Source: DAOTWY01 sp003696565
Lineage (GTDB): Bacteria > Chloroflexota > Anaerolineae > Aggregatilineales > Phototrophicaceae
Direction of reading: 5' to 3'
Length of the DNA: 64,000 bases
NCBI GenBank assembly: GCA_034435635.1
Contig: DAOTWY010000025.1
Coordinates: 1-64,000 of the forward strand
Shown: piece by piece, positions 1 to 7,463 of the stretch
Position numbering within the stretch: the stretch's first letter is position 1
Layout of the letters: each line of letters opens with the position of its first letter
The notes under the pieces: generated by a model
What the model was told of the DNA's origin: nothing
What the model saw: only the letters and a program-made list of their open reading frames with translations
Database searches by the model: none
Translations under genes and position numbers: made by a program

Positions 1-1026
1 AGATGTTTGGCGTGGTGCAGGATGCTGGCTGGCTGGCATTGGATAGGAGACGTTGCTGGGTGGGCGCACACCTGGGTGCGAGCTTGGTGGACGCATGGCG
101 GGGTGTGTGCTGGGCATATCGACCATGGTGTAACCGCGTGTGGTGGAAATAGGGTTATCTGCTTTGGGGTCAATTTTAACGACGAGTGTCATCTTGTCAT
201 GCAGTATATCCCGTAACGTCATGATAAACTCGCTCACGCTTTGATAGCGCATGGTAGGGTCTTTTTCTAGTGCACGGTAAATGATAGGGTCTATTGCAGC
301 GGGCAGTTGGGGATTCACTTGACTCGGTGGGCGGGTGACAGCGTTAAGATGCGCCGTCACAATAACCATCGGGTTGGTGCCAGTGAACGGGAACCGCCCC
401 ACTAATAACAAATACGCTAAAACGCCCATGGCATAAATATCAGAATGATAGGTGAGCGTTAAGCTACCGCTGACTTGTTCCGGTGACATAAAATGCACGG
501 TGCCAGGCTGAGCTTGGGATGTCATGGTGAGCTGGGTGCCTTCCATAATGCGGGCAATGCCAAAATCACTTAAATAGGCGTTGTTTTGTTCGTCTAATAG
601 GATGTTACCGGGTTTAATATCACGGTGGATGATCCCCCGGCTATGGGCAAAATCCAGGGCATCGCCAATTTGATGTAACCATTGAAGCGTGCGTGCGACT
701 GGTAGACGTGGTTCTTTGCTTAAATAATCCGCCAAGCTACCACCTAGCATAAAGCGCATCGCCATATATAGCGTGCCATTGATCTCCCCAAAATCTAACA
801 TAGGGACAATTGCCGGGTGCTTTAATTCAGTGGCGATCTTTGCCTCACGCTTAAACCGTTGAATCACTTGGGTATTGTTTTGATACATTTCCAGCAGGAT
901 TTTAAGCGCAATAATCGCATCGTTACGAGTATCCACTGCCTGATAAACAGTTGCCATCCCGCCGGATTCAAGATATTTTTTGATGTGGTAAGGACCAAAT
1001 TGCTGCCCAACTCGTTTGTCTTTCAC
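1..1026 (-). CDS. Ser/Thr protein kinase (Hanks type), 3' end outside window
   Basis: The reverse strand reads as one open frame from GTG at 1026 to base 1 with no stop, 342 codons. GTG is chosen because GGAGGGG lies just upstream and the kinase glycine loop (SGGMATVY) follows about 20 residues later. Seen in order: an ALK-type lysine strand, the catalytic loop HRDIKPGN, DFGIAR and an APE-like SPEQ. The last visible ~40 residues are rich in Pro and Ser, as in linkers between the kinase and a membrane or sensor domain in this family. It should phosphorylate Ser/Thr targets in the cytoplasm. Substrates and the C-terminal domain are unknown because the gene runs off the edge. Confidence 0.9.
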   Translation of the reverse strand, partial: MKDKRVGQQFGPYHIKKYLESGGMATVYQAVDTRNDAIIALKILLEMYQNNTQVIQRFKREAKIATELKHPAIVPMLDFGEINGTLYMAMRFMLGGSLADYLSKEPRLPVARTLQWLHQIGDALDFAHSRGIIHRDIKPGNILLDEQNNAYLSDFGIARIMEGTQLTMTSQAQPGTVHFMSPEQVSGSLTLTYHSDIYAMGVLAYLLLVGRFPFTGTNPMVIVTAHLNAVTRPPSQVNPQLPAAIDPIIYRALEKDPTMRYQSVSEFIMTLRDILHDKMTLVVKIDPKADNPISTTRGYTMVDMPSTHPAMRPPSSHPGVRPPSNVSYPMPASQHPAPRQTS

Positions 1027-1096
1027 ACTTTCCCCTCCAATGTATCACTGTGCATGTGCTGATTAACCTAGATCATTTGATGATGATTTGCTGGAC

Positions 1097-1489
1097 TTAA
1101 TCATTACGCTGGGATGGGATATAAACCGGCGGCTTTTGTATGTTAAGATGCTGTGCGATGACCTCTAATGCTCGTTTGGTGAATTTGGTTAAATCTGCCC
1201 AATCTGTTGATGATCCTAAGTTCATATGCCCATCTCCAGGGAATACCCCAAGAAAGTAAGTATTTGGGTCTTTTATGATACTCCCAATGTTAGTGGAGCG
1301 TTCTGCGGCAACTGCCATAACAACTTGCGGCTTGTTTTCTGGGTCAGTTGGGTCTGGTAAATAAACGAATGCCACATGCAAATAGTTAATCATCCCGACA
1401 CTTTCACAATCTGTTACAAAAACAACAATATAAGCTCCTAGTGTGTAACGGCTAACTGTTCGTCCGCCTTTGATTTGTGGCAAATACAT
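1097..1489 (-). CDS. hypothetical protein (130 aa)
   Basis: I do not recognise this family. The frame opens with ATG ACT ATG. AAAGGA abuts the first ATG but sits 6 nt before the second, so I place the start at 1489 (the longer form starts at 1495). The protein is small and soluble, with an N-terminal strand-rich half (GAYIVVFVTDC) and a C-terminal helix (KFTKRALEVIAQHL). No signal peptide or membrane segment is seen. It lies between the kinase and a divergent DinB-like gene only ~35-65 bp away, so the two may share a promoter region. It is real by frame length and start context; function unknown. Confidence 0.6.
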   Translation of the reverse strand: MYLPQIKGGRTVSRYTLGAYIVVFVTDCESVGMINYLHVAFVYLPDPTDPENKPQVVMAVAAERSTNIGSIIKDPNTYFLGVFPGDGHMNLGSSTDWADLTKFTKRALEVIAQHLNIQKPPVYIPSQRND

Positions 1490-1554
1490 AGTCATTCCTT
1501 TATTTACGGTCTTCTTTTATTATAGTGTTAAATAGTATGGAGTGCTTTGATGTA

Positions 1555-2040
1555 ATGGATATAGAAAAAATTCGTCAGCATATGCTTAACTCAATTCACC
1601 AAACTCTTGCCATTTATCAAAATCTTGTGAACACCCTGGATCAACAAACTGCAACAACGCTGCGAGATCAAAACGACGCGCCACACGGCTGGACGATTTT
1701 AGAAGTGCTTTGTCATGTGCGTGATTTTGATGTGATTTTTTACGACCGCGCGGTAATGATTCGTGATCAACACAACCCACAATTACCTGCTTATGACCAT
1801 GAACAAATGGCAATTGATCGGCAGTATAATCAGCAAAATTTGCGCCAAGTTATGGTGGATTTACAACAATCGCGCCAGCAGTTTGTGGCTTTTTTTAATG
1901 CGCTTAGCCCACAACAATGGGAGCGTGCCGGAATCCACCCGGAAAAAGGGCATTTTTCTTTAATGGATGCGCTGATGCAAGTTTGCTCACATGATTTAAC
2001 ACATCTTGAACAGATCACCCGGATTTTGGCTGGACATTAA
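1555..2040 (+). CDS. DinB/YfiT-like four-helix metal-binding protein
   Basis: The 161-residue protein has the four-helix bundle layout of the DinB_2 superfamily. It begins with an IEKIRQHML helix, has a WTILEVLCHVRDFD helix that supplies the first His, and a C-terminal HDLTHLEQI helix that supplies two more. These three histidines are the usual metal ligands of the fold. Members include thiol transferases and many uncharacterised damage-inducible proteins, so the reaction is not assigned. The frame is open from 1525, but the family N terminus fits the ATG at 1555, where GGAG lies 12 nt upstream. Identification rests on the His pattern. Confidence 0.72.
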   Translation: MDIEKIRQHMLNSIHQTLAIYQNLVNTLDQQTATTLRDQNDAPHGWTILEVLCHVRDFDVIFYDRAVMIRDQHNPQLPAYDHEQMAIDRQYNQQNLRQVMVDLQQSRQQFVAFFNALSPQQWERAGIHPEKGHFSLMDALMQVCSHDLTHLEQITRILAGH

Positions 2041-2175
2041 TCAGAAATTGATTAGAATAGCATCGTTTTGAAAAACGCCCGATTTTGATGTACAATGTCG
2101 AAAATGTTAACTCAAAATTAAACTTGTTATTTCTATCTGTCAAATTTTTAATATTATGGAAGGATAGGTAGAAAT

Positions 2176-2877
2176 ATGGCTGCGAGCTATGTGATTGAGC
2201 GGGCGTGTGCGGCAAATAAAAGCTCTGAAATCGCCTTTGCGGGGGATAAGGTGCGGCTTGCCGGGCAAATTGATTATCCACAAACTGCGCCACCATTAGG
2301 CTCTGGCTATCCTCTTGTTTTTACTCTTCATCATGCTGGTTGGCAATCACGCCATGATTACCGTCATTATGCTCAAATTGCGCTCAATAGCGGCTATGCC
2401 ATCTTCCGCTGGGATAAGCGTGGTATGGGGCGCAGCGGTGGAAGCGGGCGTGGGTCTACGACACAAGATGCTGTCAATGCCTATGAAACAGCACTCTCTC
2501 AAGATCATATTGACCGGAACCGTGTTGTTATTTTGGCACAGGGAGAAGGCACCATGATGTTGGGCAGTGCTTATGGCTTATTTGCACGCATTCAATCACC
2601 AGCCGGGGTCATTTTGGTGGGGAATATGTTGGATGAGAGCGCGATTTTAGCCCTGAACTGCCCAGTGCAGATTATCCAAGGGGAGCATGATTGGCATCTG
2701 CCAAGCCAATATGCGCTAGCTGCTGCGGCATGTCACGCTCAAACATATGACCATGGTGCGCTGTTTTATGTGGCGCGGGGGGCTAGCCGTGATGTAACCG
2801 TTGGGGAAGGTGATGAACAAACGTTTCATTTTGGGGCAGCCCATACAATTCATGATTGGTTAAAGAACCTTGCTTAA
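2176..2877 (+). CDS. alpha/beta-hydrolase-fold protein lacking the nucleophile serine
   Basis: The 233 residues follow the alpha/beta-hydrolase fold: strand VFTLHHAGW at 48-56, an RWDKRGMGRSGGS loop at 78-90, the elbow region at 119-126 and a GEHDWHLP acid loop with Asp172. At the elbow, where GHSEG is usual, the sequence is AQGEG (121-125), so the nucleophilic Ser is a Gly. Classical esterase chemistry is therefore unlikely; a binding role or another mechanism is possible. GGAAGG lies upstream of the ATG. The gene overlaps the following SDR gene by 8 bp, suggesting coupled translation. Confidence 0.75.
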   Translation: MAASYVIERACAANKSSEIAFAGDKVRLAGQIDYPQTAPPLGSGYPLVFTLHHAGWQSRHDYRHYAQIALNSGYAIFRWDKRGMGRSGGSGRGSTTQDAVNAYETALSQDHIDRNRVVILAQGEGTMMLGSAYGLFARIQSPAGVILVGNMLDESAILALNCPVQIIQGEHDWHLPSQYALAAAACHAQTYDHGALFYVARGASRDVTVGEGDEQTFHFGAAHTIHDWLKNLA

Positions 2878-3595
2878 TTTTCAAGTTGATCTAAGTGGCA
2901 AAACAGCTATTGTTGCTGGGGCTGGGGATGGCATTGGTCAGGCTGTTGCCCTTGCCCTGGCTGCTAGTGGCGCATCGGTAACGGTCAATGACCTTAACCC
3001 TGACCGGTGCGAACGGGTCGCACAGCAGATTCGAGAATCTGGCGGCGTGGCTTTGCCGTTTCAGGCAGATATATCAAATCGGTTTCAGGCATCCGCCTTG
3101 ATTGAACGCACGCGTGATCAATTTGGCGGGGTGCATATTTTGGTGAACACGGTGGGGGCGTTTTTGGCGCGGGAATTTAGCCGTGTGGATGAATGGGACT
3201 GGCGACGACAGCTTGACGTGAACCTCACTGGTGCGTTTTTCCTTACTCAACTCATTGGGCGTGTGATGAGCGATGAGGGGGGCGGCGTTATCATTCACTT
3301 GGCGAACGCAGCTTATAACGCAACACTCTCACAAGGCGTTGGGTATGTGGCTAGTAAGGCGGGTCTCGTGGCGATGACACGCCAAGCAGCGAGGGAACTT
3401 GCACCGGCTAACATCCGTGTGAATGCCGTTTGTCCAGGGGAAATTGAACACAATGATTTGCCCATTCTTGGCGATAATTTTATGCAGCGCACTGGCACAC
3501 CCCAGGAAGTTGCCCATGTGGTGCTGTTTTTGTGCAGCGATGCAGCATCTTTCATCACTGGGCAAGCGATTCATGTTGATGGTGGACGGGGATAA
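2870..3595 (+). CDS. short-chain dehydrogenase/reductase family protein with atypical active site
   Basis: Classical SDR length (241 aa) with the Rossmann motif GAGDGIG (16-22), DLN after strand 2, NVNLTG (118-121) and YVASK (Tyr159, Lys163). Two hallmark positions are changed: the NNAG motif reads NTVG (93-96), and the residue 13 before Tyr159, normally the catalytic Ser, is Asn146. The cofactor site looks intact while catalysis is doubtful. The start is a TTG inside the end of the preceding hydrolase-like gene, which itself lacks its nucleophile. Two neighbouring enzyme-fold genes with altered catalytic residues may form a non-catalytic pair; that is inference. Confidence 0.8.
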   Translation: MLNFQVDLSGKTAIVAGAGDGIGQAVALALAASGASVTVNDLNPDRCERVAQQIRESGGVALPFQADISNRFQASALIERTRDQFGGVHILVNTVGAFLAREFSRVDEWDWRRQLDVNLTGAFFLTQLIGRVMSDEGGGVIIHLANAAYNATLSQGVGYVASKAGLVAMTRQAARELAPANIRVNAVCPGEIEHNDLPILGDNFMQRTGTPQEVAHVVLFLCSDAASFITGQAIHVDGGRG

Positions 3596-3600
3596 ACTTC

Positions 3601-3936
3601 GTGCAGACAAAATACGGTGATTATCAACAACAATCTCGTAAGACATATAGCGACATTGAAACCAATAACGTGATTGTATATCCCACGCTGGGCTTGGTTA
3701 ATGAGGCGGGAGAGTTCGCTGGGAAGATCAAAAAGATTTTCCGAGATAAAGGCGGGGTGTTTTCTGATGAGGACAAAGCCGCGCTCAAAAGTGAACTGGG
3801 TGATGTGCTGTGGTATTTAACACAGATTTGTACCAATCTAGGGCTTACATTAGAAGAAGTGGCGGAAGCCAACTTAGATAAGTTGTTCTCCCGCCTGGAA
3901 CGTGGCAAAATTCAAGGCGATGGGGATAACCGTTAA
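3601..3936 (+). CDS. MazG-like nucleoside triphosphate pyrophosphohydrolase
   Basis: The 111-residue protein carries the single MazG-fold Mg-binding pattern: NEAGEF near residue 39 and SELGD near 82, matching EExxE...ExxD. Enzymes of this type hydrolyse NTPs or dNTPs to NMP and pyrophosphate, usually in nucleotide house-cleaning; the preferred nucleotide cannot be read here. It starts at GTG 3601, 5 nt after the SDR stop, so it looks like the third gene of the 2176-3936 operon. Its last codons overlap the stop of the convergent gene by 4 bp. Confidence 0.82.
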   Translation: MQTKYGDYQQQSRKTYSDIETNNVIVYPTLGLVNEAGEFAGKIKKIFRDKGGVFSDEDKAALKSELGDVLWYLTQICTNLGLTLEEVAEANLDKLFSRLERGKIQGDGDNR

Positions 3937-4307
3937 GCAAGCAACCATTTGATTGCCTCGTTGCGTTTGTTTGGGTTAAAAACGCGGTAAACATCAGTCT
4001 CCCGATTAAATAAATTTTCTACTCGCCTGATGTCTTGCGGTGGCATGGCAGTGTTATAAAGCACCGCTGTTCGTGTAAATAAGCGTTTGCTTTGTTTAGC
4101 ACGAAATTGCTGAATGTGTTGGTATGTCGCCTCTGGTGAGATAGTCACTAGCGCGTCAATCAAAAACATCAGCAAACTGTTTGGTGCTGCTGCCTCATAA
4201 ATTTCTTCTAGTTTCTCCAACCATTCTTTGATGGTTCCAACCACCGGTTCTTGCCAGATGAACTCATGAATTCCATTGGGGTGTTGAATGTATTCTATAT
4301 TGCTCAA
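3933..4307 (-). CDS. hypothetical protein, possibly SpoIIAA/STAS-like fold
   Basis: The 124-residue soluble protein alternates strands and helices: IHEFIWQEPVVGTIKEW, a long helix, LLMFLIDAL, a second helix with a basic patch (RAKQSKR), then TAVLYN and a C-terminal helix. The pattern resembles the SpoIIAA-like/STAS fold seen in many short proteins of filamentous Chloroflexota, and it recalls the gene at 27601-28062. I see no diagnostic motif, so the family is a guess. It is convergent with the MazG-like gene and divergent from the metal ATPase gene. Confidence 0.6.
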   Translation of the reverse strand: MSNIEYIQHPNGIHEFIWQEPVVGTIKEWLEKLEEIYEAAAPNSLLMFLIDALVTISPEATYQHIQQFRAKQSKRLFTRTAVLYNTAMPPQDIRRVENLFNRETDVYRVFNPNKRNEAIKWLLA

Positions 4308-4452
4308 CGTAGCATCCTTGATGGCTATATATGTTTTCTTACATATTGTATAACGTTTTGCTGCAAACTTTATGAAATATTTCCCAAATATTGGTTAATT
4401 GATGGTTTTATAAACCTATGTTAAAATAATAATATCGAAATAAAAAAATAAA

Positions 4453-4468
4453 ATTACCAAGAGGTAAT
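4453..4468. promoter_or_regulatory. inverted repeat around the RBS of the metal ATPase
   Basis: ATTACC and GGTAAT form a perfect 6-bp inverted repeat with a 4-nt spacer. The spacer and right arm contain the likely ribosome-binding site, 4 nt before the ATG at 4473. It could be an operator or a small RBS-masking hairpin. The sequence upstream is very AT-rich (about 4310-4452), with several possible -10 boxes but no clear choice. Confidence 0.35.
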
Positions 4469-4472
4469 ATCA

Positions 4473-6491
4473 ATGACAACAATTGTATCAAATAGAAATA
4501 TTGAAGCGGAAAATAAAAAACAACAATGGTTTAACCAGGCATGGCTAGAGCCGCGCCTGGTTGTGGTGACCTTATTGGCGATGATCTTAGGAGTGCTGGC
4601 AAATACCTGGCATCTACCGACTTGGGTGGAAGCGATATTTGCCGTTATCGCTTTTATTGCGGGTGGGGTTTTTGGAGCCAAAGGGGCTATCGAAACGCTC
4701 ATTCAAGAGCATAAACTCGATATTGATATGTTGATGGTTGCGGCAGCATTAGGTGCGGCGGTCATTGGGCATTGGGCAGAAGGTGCCATGCTGCTCTTTT
4801 TGTTCTCTTTGAGTAACGTTTTGCAGGATTACGCTATTGGGCGTAGCCGTAACGCAATCAAGAGCTTGTTCAAGCTTTACCCGGAACAAGCCAAGGTCAA
4901 ACGGGATGATGCGGTGGTTGTTGTTCCATTTGATCAAATTCATGTTGGGGATGTGGTTTTGATTGAACCTGGAGAACGGATTCCAGTTGATGGGGAGGTG
5001 ATTGGTGGGCGTTCATCGGTAGATCAATCGCCAATTACAGGTGAATCGATGCCCGTGGAAAAATCTATCGGGGATCAAGTATTTGCTGGAACGCTCAATA
5101 AGCAAGGTGTTTTAGACGTTCAAGCGACACGTACCGCCAATCAAAACACCCTGGCACGCATTATCAAGATGGTGGAAGAAGCGCAAGAAGCGCAAGCCCC
5201 AACTGAGCGTTTTTTGGAGCAGTTTGAGCAATATTATGCTGCGTTTATCATTTTTGCCACGTTGTTGATTATCGTTATCCCGCCGGCTCTATTTGGAGTG
5301 AATTTTGTTGATAATTTCTATCGGGCGATGGTGTTGATGACTGTTGCCAGCCCCTGTGCTTTGGTGATTAGCGTGCCAGCGGCGTTTATCAGTGCGATTG
5401 CCTCCGCTGCGCGAGATGGCATTTTGCTCAAAGGGGGGGCATATCTGGAAGCGATGGCAACTATCAAGGCGATTGCGTTTGATAAAACGGGGACACTCAC
5501 CAAAGGGCAACCGGCAGTAGTGGATGTGATCTCTTGTTGTCACCTTGGGGAAAATGAACTATTAAGTGTGGCTGCTTCGGTGGAAGCCCGTTCTGAGCAT
5601 CCATTGGCTAAGGCGATTGTGCAGGAAGCGGAAAATCGTCGCTTATCGATTGCTGATGTTCATGACTTTGAAGCTGTTGCTGGGCAGGGCGTTATCTCTA
5701 AACTAGATGGCAAACAAGTTAAGCTAGGGAGCATCAATTATTTATTAAAGCAAGCTCCGATGCCCCCCCAATTAGAACAGGTCTATACTCAACTAGAAGC
5801 TCAAGGCAAAACAGTTATTGGGGTTGTGCGGGAGGGGCATTGTGAAGATTGTGGCGAGTGTGAGTTTGGTGCAAAATCGGCATGTGATTGGATGGGAATC
5901 ATCGCCTTAGCTGATGAACTACGCCCGGAAGCGGCGGCTGTGGTGCGGAATCTACGCGCTAATGGCATTGAAGTGGCTATGTTCACCGGTGATAACCCCA
6001 TTGTAGCGCAGCAGATTGCCGATCAACTTGGCATTCAACGTGTTCATGCCGGGTTAATGCCAGAGGATAAAGTGACCGCCTTAAGACAACTTCAGGCAGA
6101 GGTTGGCGCGGTGGCGATGGTTGGCGACGGCGTGAACGATGCCCCGGCTCTTGCTATGGCGGAAGTTGGTATTGCGATGGGCGCGGCAGGCACTGATGTT
6201 GCCTTAGAAACAGCAGACGTTGTGTTAATGGGGGATAAGTTGGAATTGATTGAGCGGGCGATTATCCTCAGTAAAAAGGCTCGCCGCGTTGTATGGCAGA
6301 ATATTGCCTTTTCATTAGCGGTCATTGTTATACTGATTATGGGTGCGTTGGTGATCGATTTGCCTTTGCCTTTGGGTGTGCTGGGGCATGAAGGCAGCAC
6401 TGTGATTGTGGTGTTAAACGGGCTGATAACGCTTCTCATTTTGCCAGAAATTGCCCGCCGTAAAACACGAGAGATAAACCCCGCACGCTAG
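4473..6491 (+). CDS. P1B-4-type heavy-metal-translocating ATPase
   Basis: The 672-residue ATPase pumps divalent metal across the membrane using an aspartyl-phosphate cycle. Seen in order: membrane helices in the first ~100 residues, TGES actuator loop (189-192), SPC metal site in the fourth-helix region (293-295), DKTGTLT phosphorylation site (Asp337), HP motif (376-377), GDGVND hinge (551-556) and HEGST in the penultimate helix (639-643). SPC plus HEG[GS]T marks the P1B-4 subgroup, whose members export Co, Fe(II) or Zn; the metal here is not determined. There is no N-terminal HMA domain. A Cys-rich insert (Cys457, 460, 463, 471, with His456) interrupts the nucleotide-binding domain. Confidence 0.93.
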   Translation: MTTIVSNRNIEAENKKQQWFNQAWLEPRLVVVTLLAMILGVLANTWHLPTWVEAIFAVIAFIAGGVFGAKGAIETLIQEHKLDIDMLMVAAALGAAVIGHWAEGAMLLFLFSLSNVLQDYAIGRSRNAIKSLFKLYPEQAKVKRDDAVVVVPFDQIHVGDVVLIEPGERIPVDGEVIGGRSSVDQSPITGESMPVEKSIGDQVFAGTLNKQGVLDVQATRTANQNTLARIIKMVEEAQEAQAPTERFLEQFEQYYAAFIIFATLLIIVIPPALFGVNFVDNFYRAMVLMTVASPCALVISVPAAFISAIASAARDGILLKGGAYLEAMATIKAIAFDKTGTLTKGQPAVVDVISCCHLGENELLSVAASVEARSEHPLAKAIVQEAENRRLSIADVHDFEAVAGQGVISKLDGKQVKLGSINYLLKQAPMPPQLEQVYTQLEAQGKTVIGVVREGHCEDCGECEFGAKSACDWMGIIALADELRPEAAAVVRNLRANGIEVAMFTGDNPIVAQQIADQLGIQRVHAGLMPEDKVTALRQLQAEVGAVAMVGDGVNDAPALAMAEVGIAMGAAGTDVALETADVVLMGDKLELIERAIILSKKARRVVWQNIAFSLAVIVILIMGALVIDLPLPLGVLGHEGSTVIVVLNGLITLLILPEIARRKTREINPAR

Positions 6492-6525
6492 TATTGGGCA
6501 TCCTGCGAGAGGTGTGGATGTATGT

Positions 6526-6556
6526 GTTGCCAGGGGGATTTGATCTCCTTGGCAAC
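6526..6556 (+). terminator. hairpin after metal ATPase gene
   Basis: GTTGCCAGGGGGA pairs with TCTCCTTGGCAAC across a 5-nt loop, a 13-bp stem with two G-U pairs. It lies 34 nt after the stop codon. There is no immediate T-run (a loose one follows ~20 nt later), so it is a weak terminator or an RNA-stabilising hairpin. Confidence 0.5.
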
Positions 6557-6690
6557 CAGTCACCTGTTTCAATTTTTAAGTACACGTTTCTTTATCCACT
6601 CGTCAATTCTAAATAAAAAATTAAACAATGCTAATGAGATGATGAAAACGCTTTTGTTTTTTAACTCCGGCTCATAAAACTGTGTTATTG

Positions 6691-6714
6691 TTTACCTAAC
6701 AAAATTTAGGTAAA
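6691..6714. promoter_or_regulatory. perfect 9-bp palindromic operator before ABC exporter
   Basis: TTTACCTAA and TTAGGTAAA are perfect inverted repeats separated by 6 bp, ending 18 bp before the ATPase start. The size and symmetry fit a dimeric repressor of the TetR or MarR kind. No such regulator gene is next to it, so the regulator must be encoded elsewhere. Confidence 0.5.
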
Positions 6715-6731
6715 TAAAATTGGAGCAGAGG

Positions 6732-7463
6732 ATGGGAACGCTCATAGAGTTAAAAAACGTTCATAAGGTTTATAAAACCGCTGCCGGTGAATTTCCTGCG
6801 TTACGTGGGATTAACCTTAGTGTGAATGAAGGCGAATTTGTGGCGGTTATTGGTAAATCTGGTAGTGGTAAAACCACATTAATCAACATGATTACCGGAA
6901 TTGATTATCCCACACAGGGGGATGTGCTGATTGCAGGGACAAAGATCAACGGGATGAAAGAGGGCAAGCTTGCGCAGTTCCGCGGGCGTAATATGGGCAT
7001 TATCTTTCAGTTTTTCCAACTATTGCCCACACTCACCGCGGTTGAAAATGTGATGCTGCCGATGGATTTTCTAAACATGTATTCCAACGGGGAACGTCGT
7101 GAACGGGCGTTGATGCTGTTGGAACAAGTTGGCTTAGCAGATCATGCCAATAAGGTGCCGTCTATGCTTTCTGGTGGTCAGCAACAACGTGTAGCGATTG
7201 CGCGCGCCTTAGCCAATGACCCGCCCCTGTTGCTAGCAGATGAACCAACTGGCAATTTGGATAGCAAAACAGCTGATACCATTTTCCAACTGTTTGAGAA
7301 CTTAATTAATCAAGGTAAGACGATTGTCATGGTGACGCATGATAATGACCTTGCTAGCCGTGTCAGTCGTGATCTTACCGTGAGTGACGGGGAAATCATT
7401 GCTGATGAAAGTCGCCAAAATAGATATGTTCGAGCTGAAAAGTCGGAGGCAGTTCTATCATGA
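6732..7463 (+). CDS. ABC transporter ATP-binding protein (LolD/MacB type)
   Basis: This is the nucleotide-binding subunit of a MacB/Lol-type ABC transporter. Seen: Walker A GKSGSGKTT, Q-loop (FQFFQLLPTL), signature LSGGQQQRVAIARAL, Walker B LLLADEPTGNLD and the H-loop MVTHD, all intact. Start: a TTG at 6720 is in frame, but GGAG sits 6 nt before ATG 6732, which also gives the usual family N terminus. The final ATGA overlaps the permease start by 4 bp, so the two subunits are made together. This family typically exports lipoproteins, peptides or drugs or acts mechanically on periplasmic partners; the substrate is unknown. Confidence 0.93.
   Translation: MGTLIELKNVHKVYKTAAGEFPALRGINLSVNEGEFVAVIGKSGSGKTTLINMITGIDYPTQGDVLIAGTKINGMKEGKLAQFRGRNMGIIFQFFQLLPTLTAVENVMLPMDFLNMYSNGERRERALMLLEQVGLADHANKVPSMLSGGQQQRVAIARALANDPPLLLADEPTGNLDSKTADTIFQLFENLINQGKTIVMVTHDNDLASRVSRDLTVSDGEIIADESRQNRYVRAEKSEAVLS

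Noticed and set aside
4330..4452. Promoter boxes before the metal ATPase
   Set aside because: The stretch is so AT-rich that several -10-like hexamers occur; none has a convincing -35 at the right distance.
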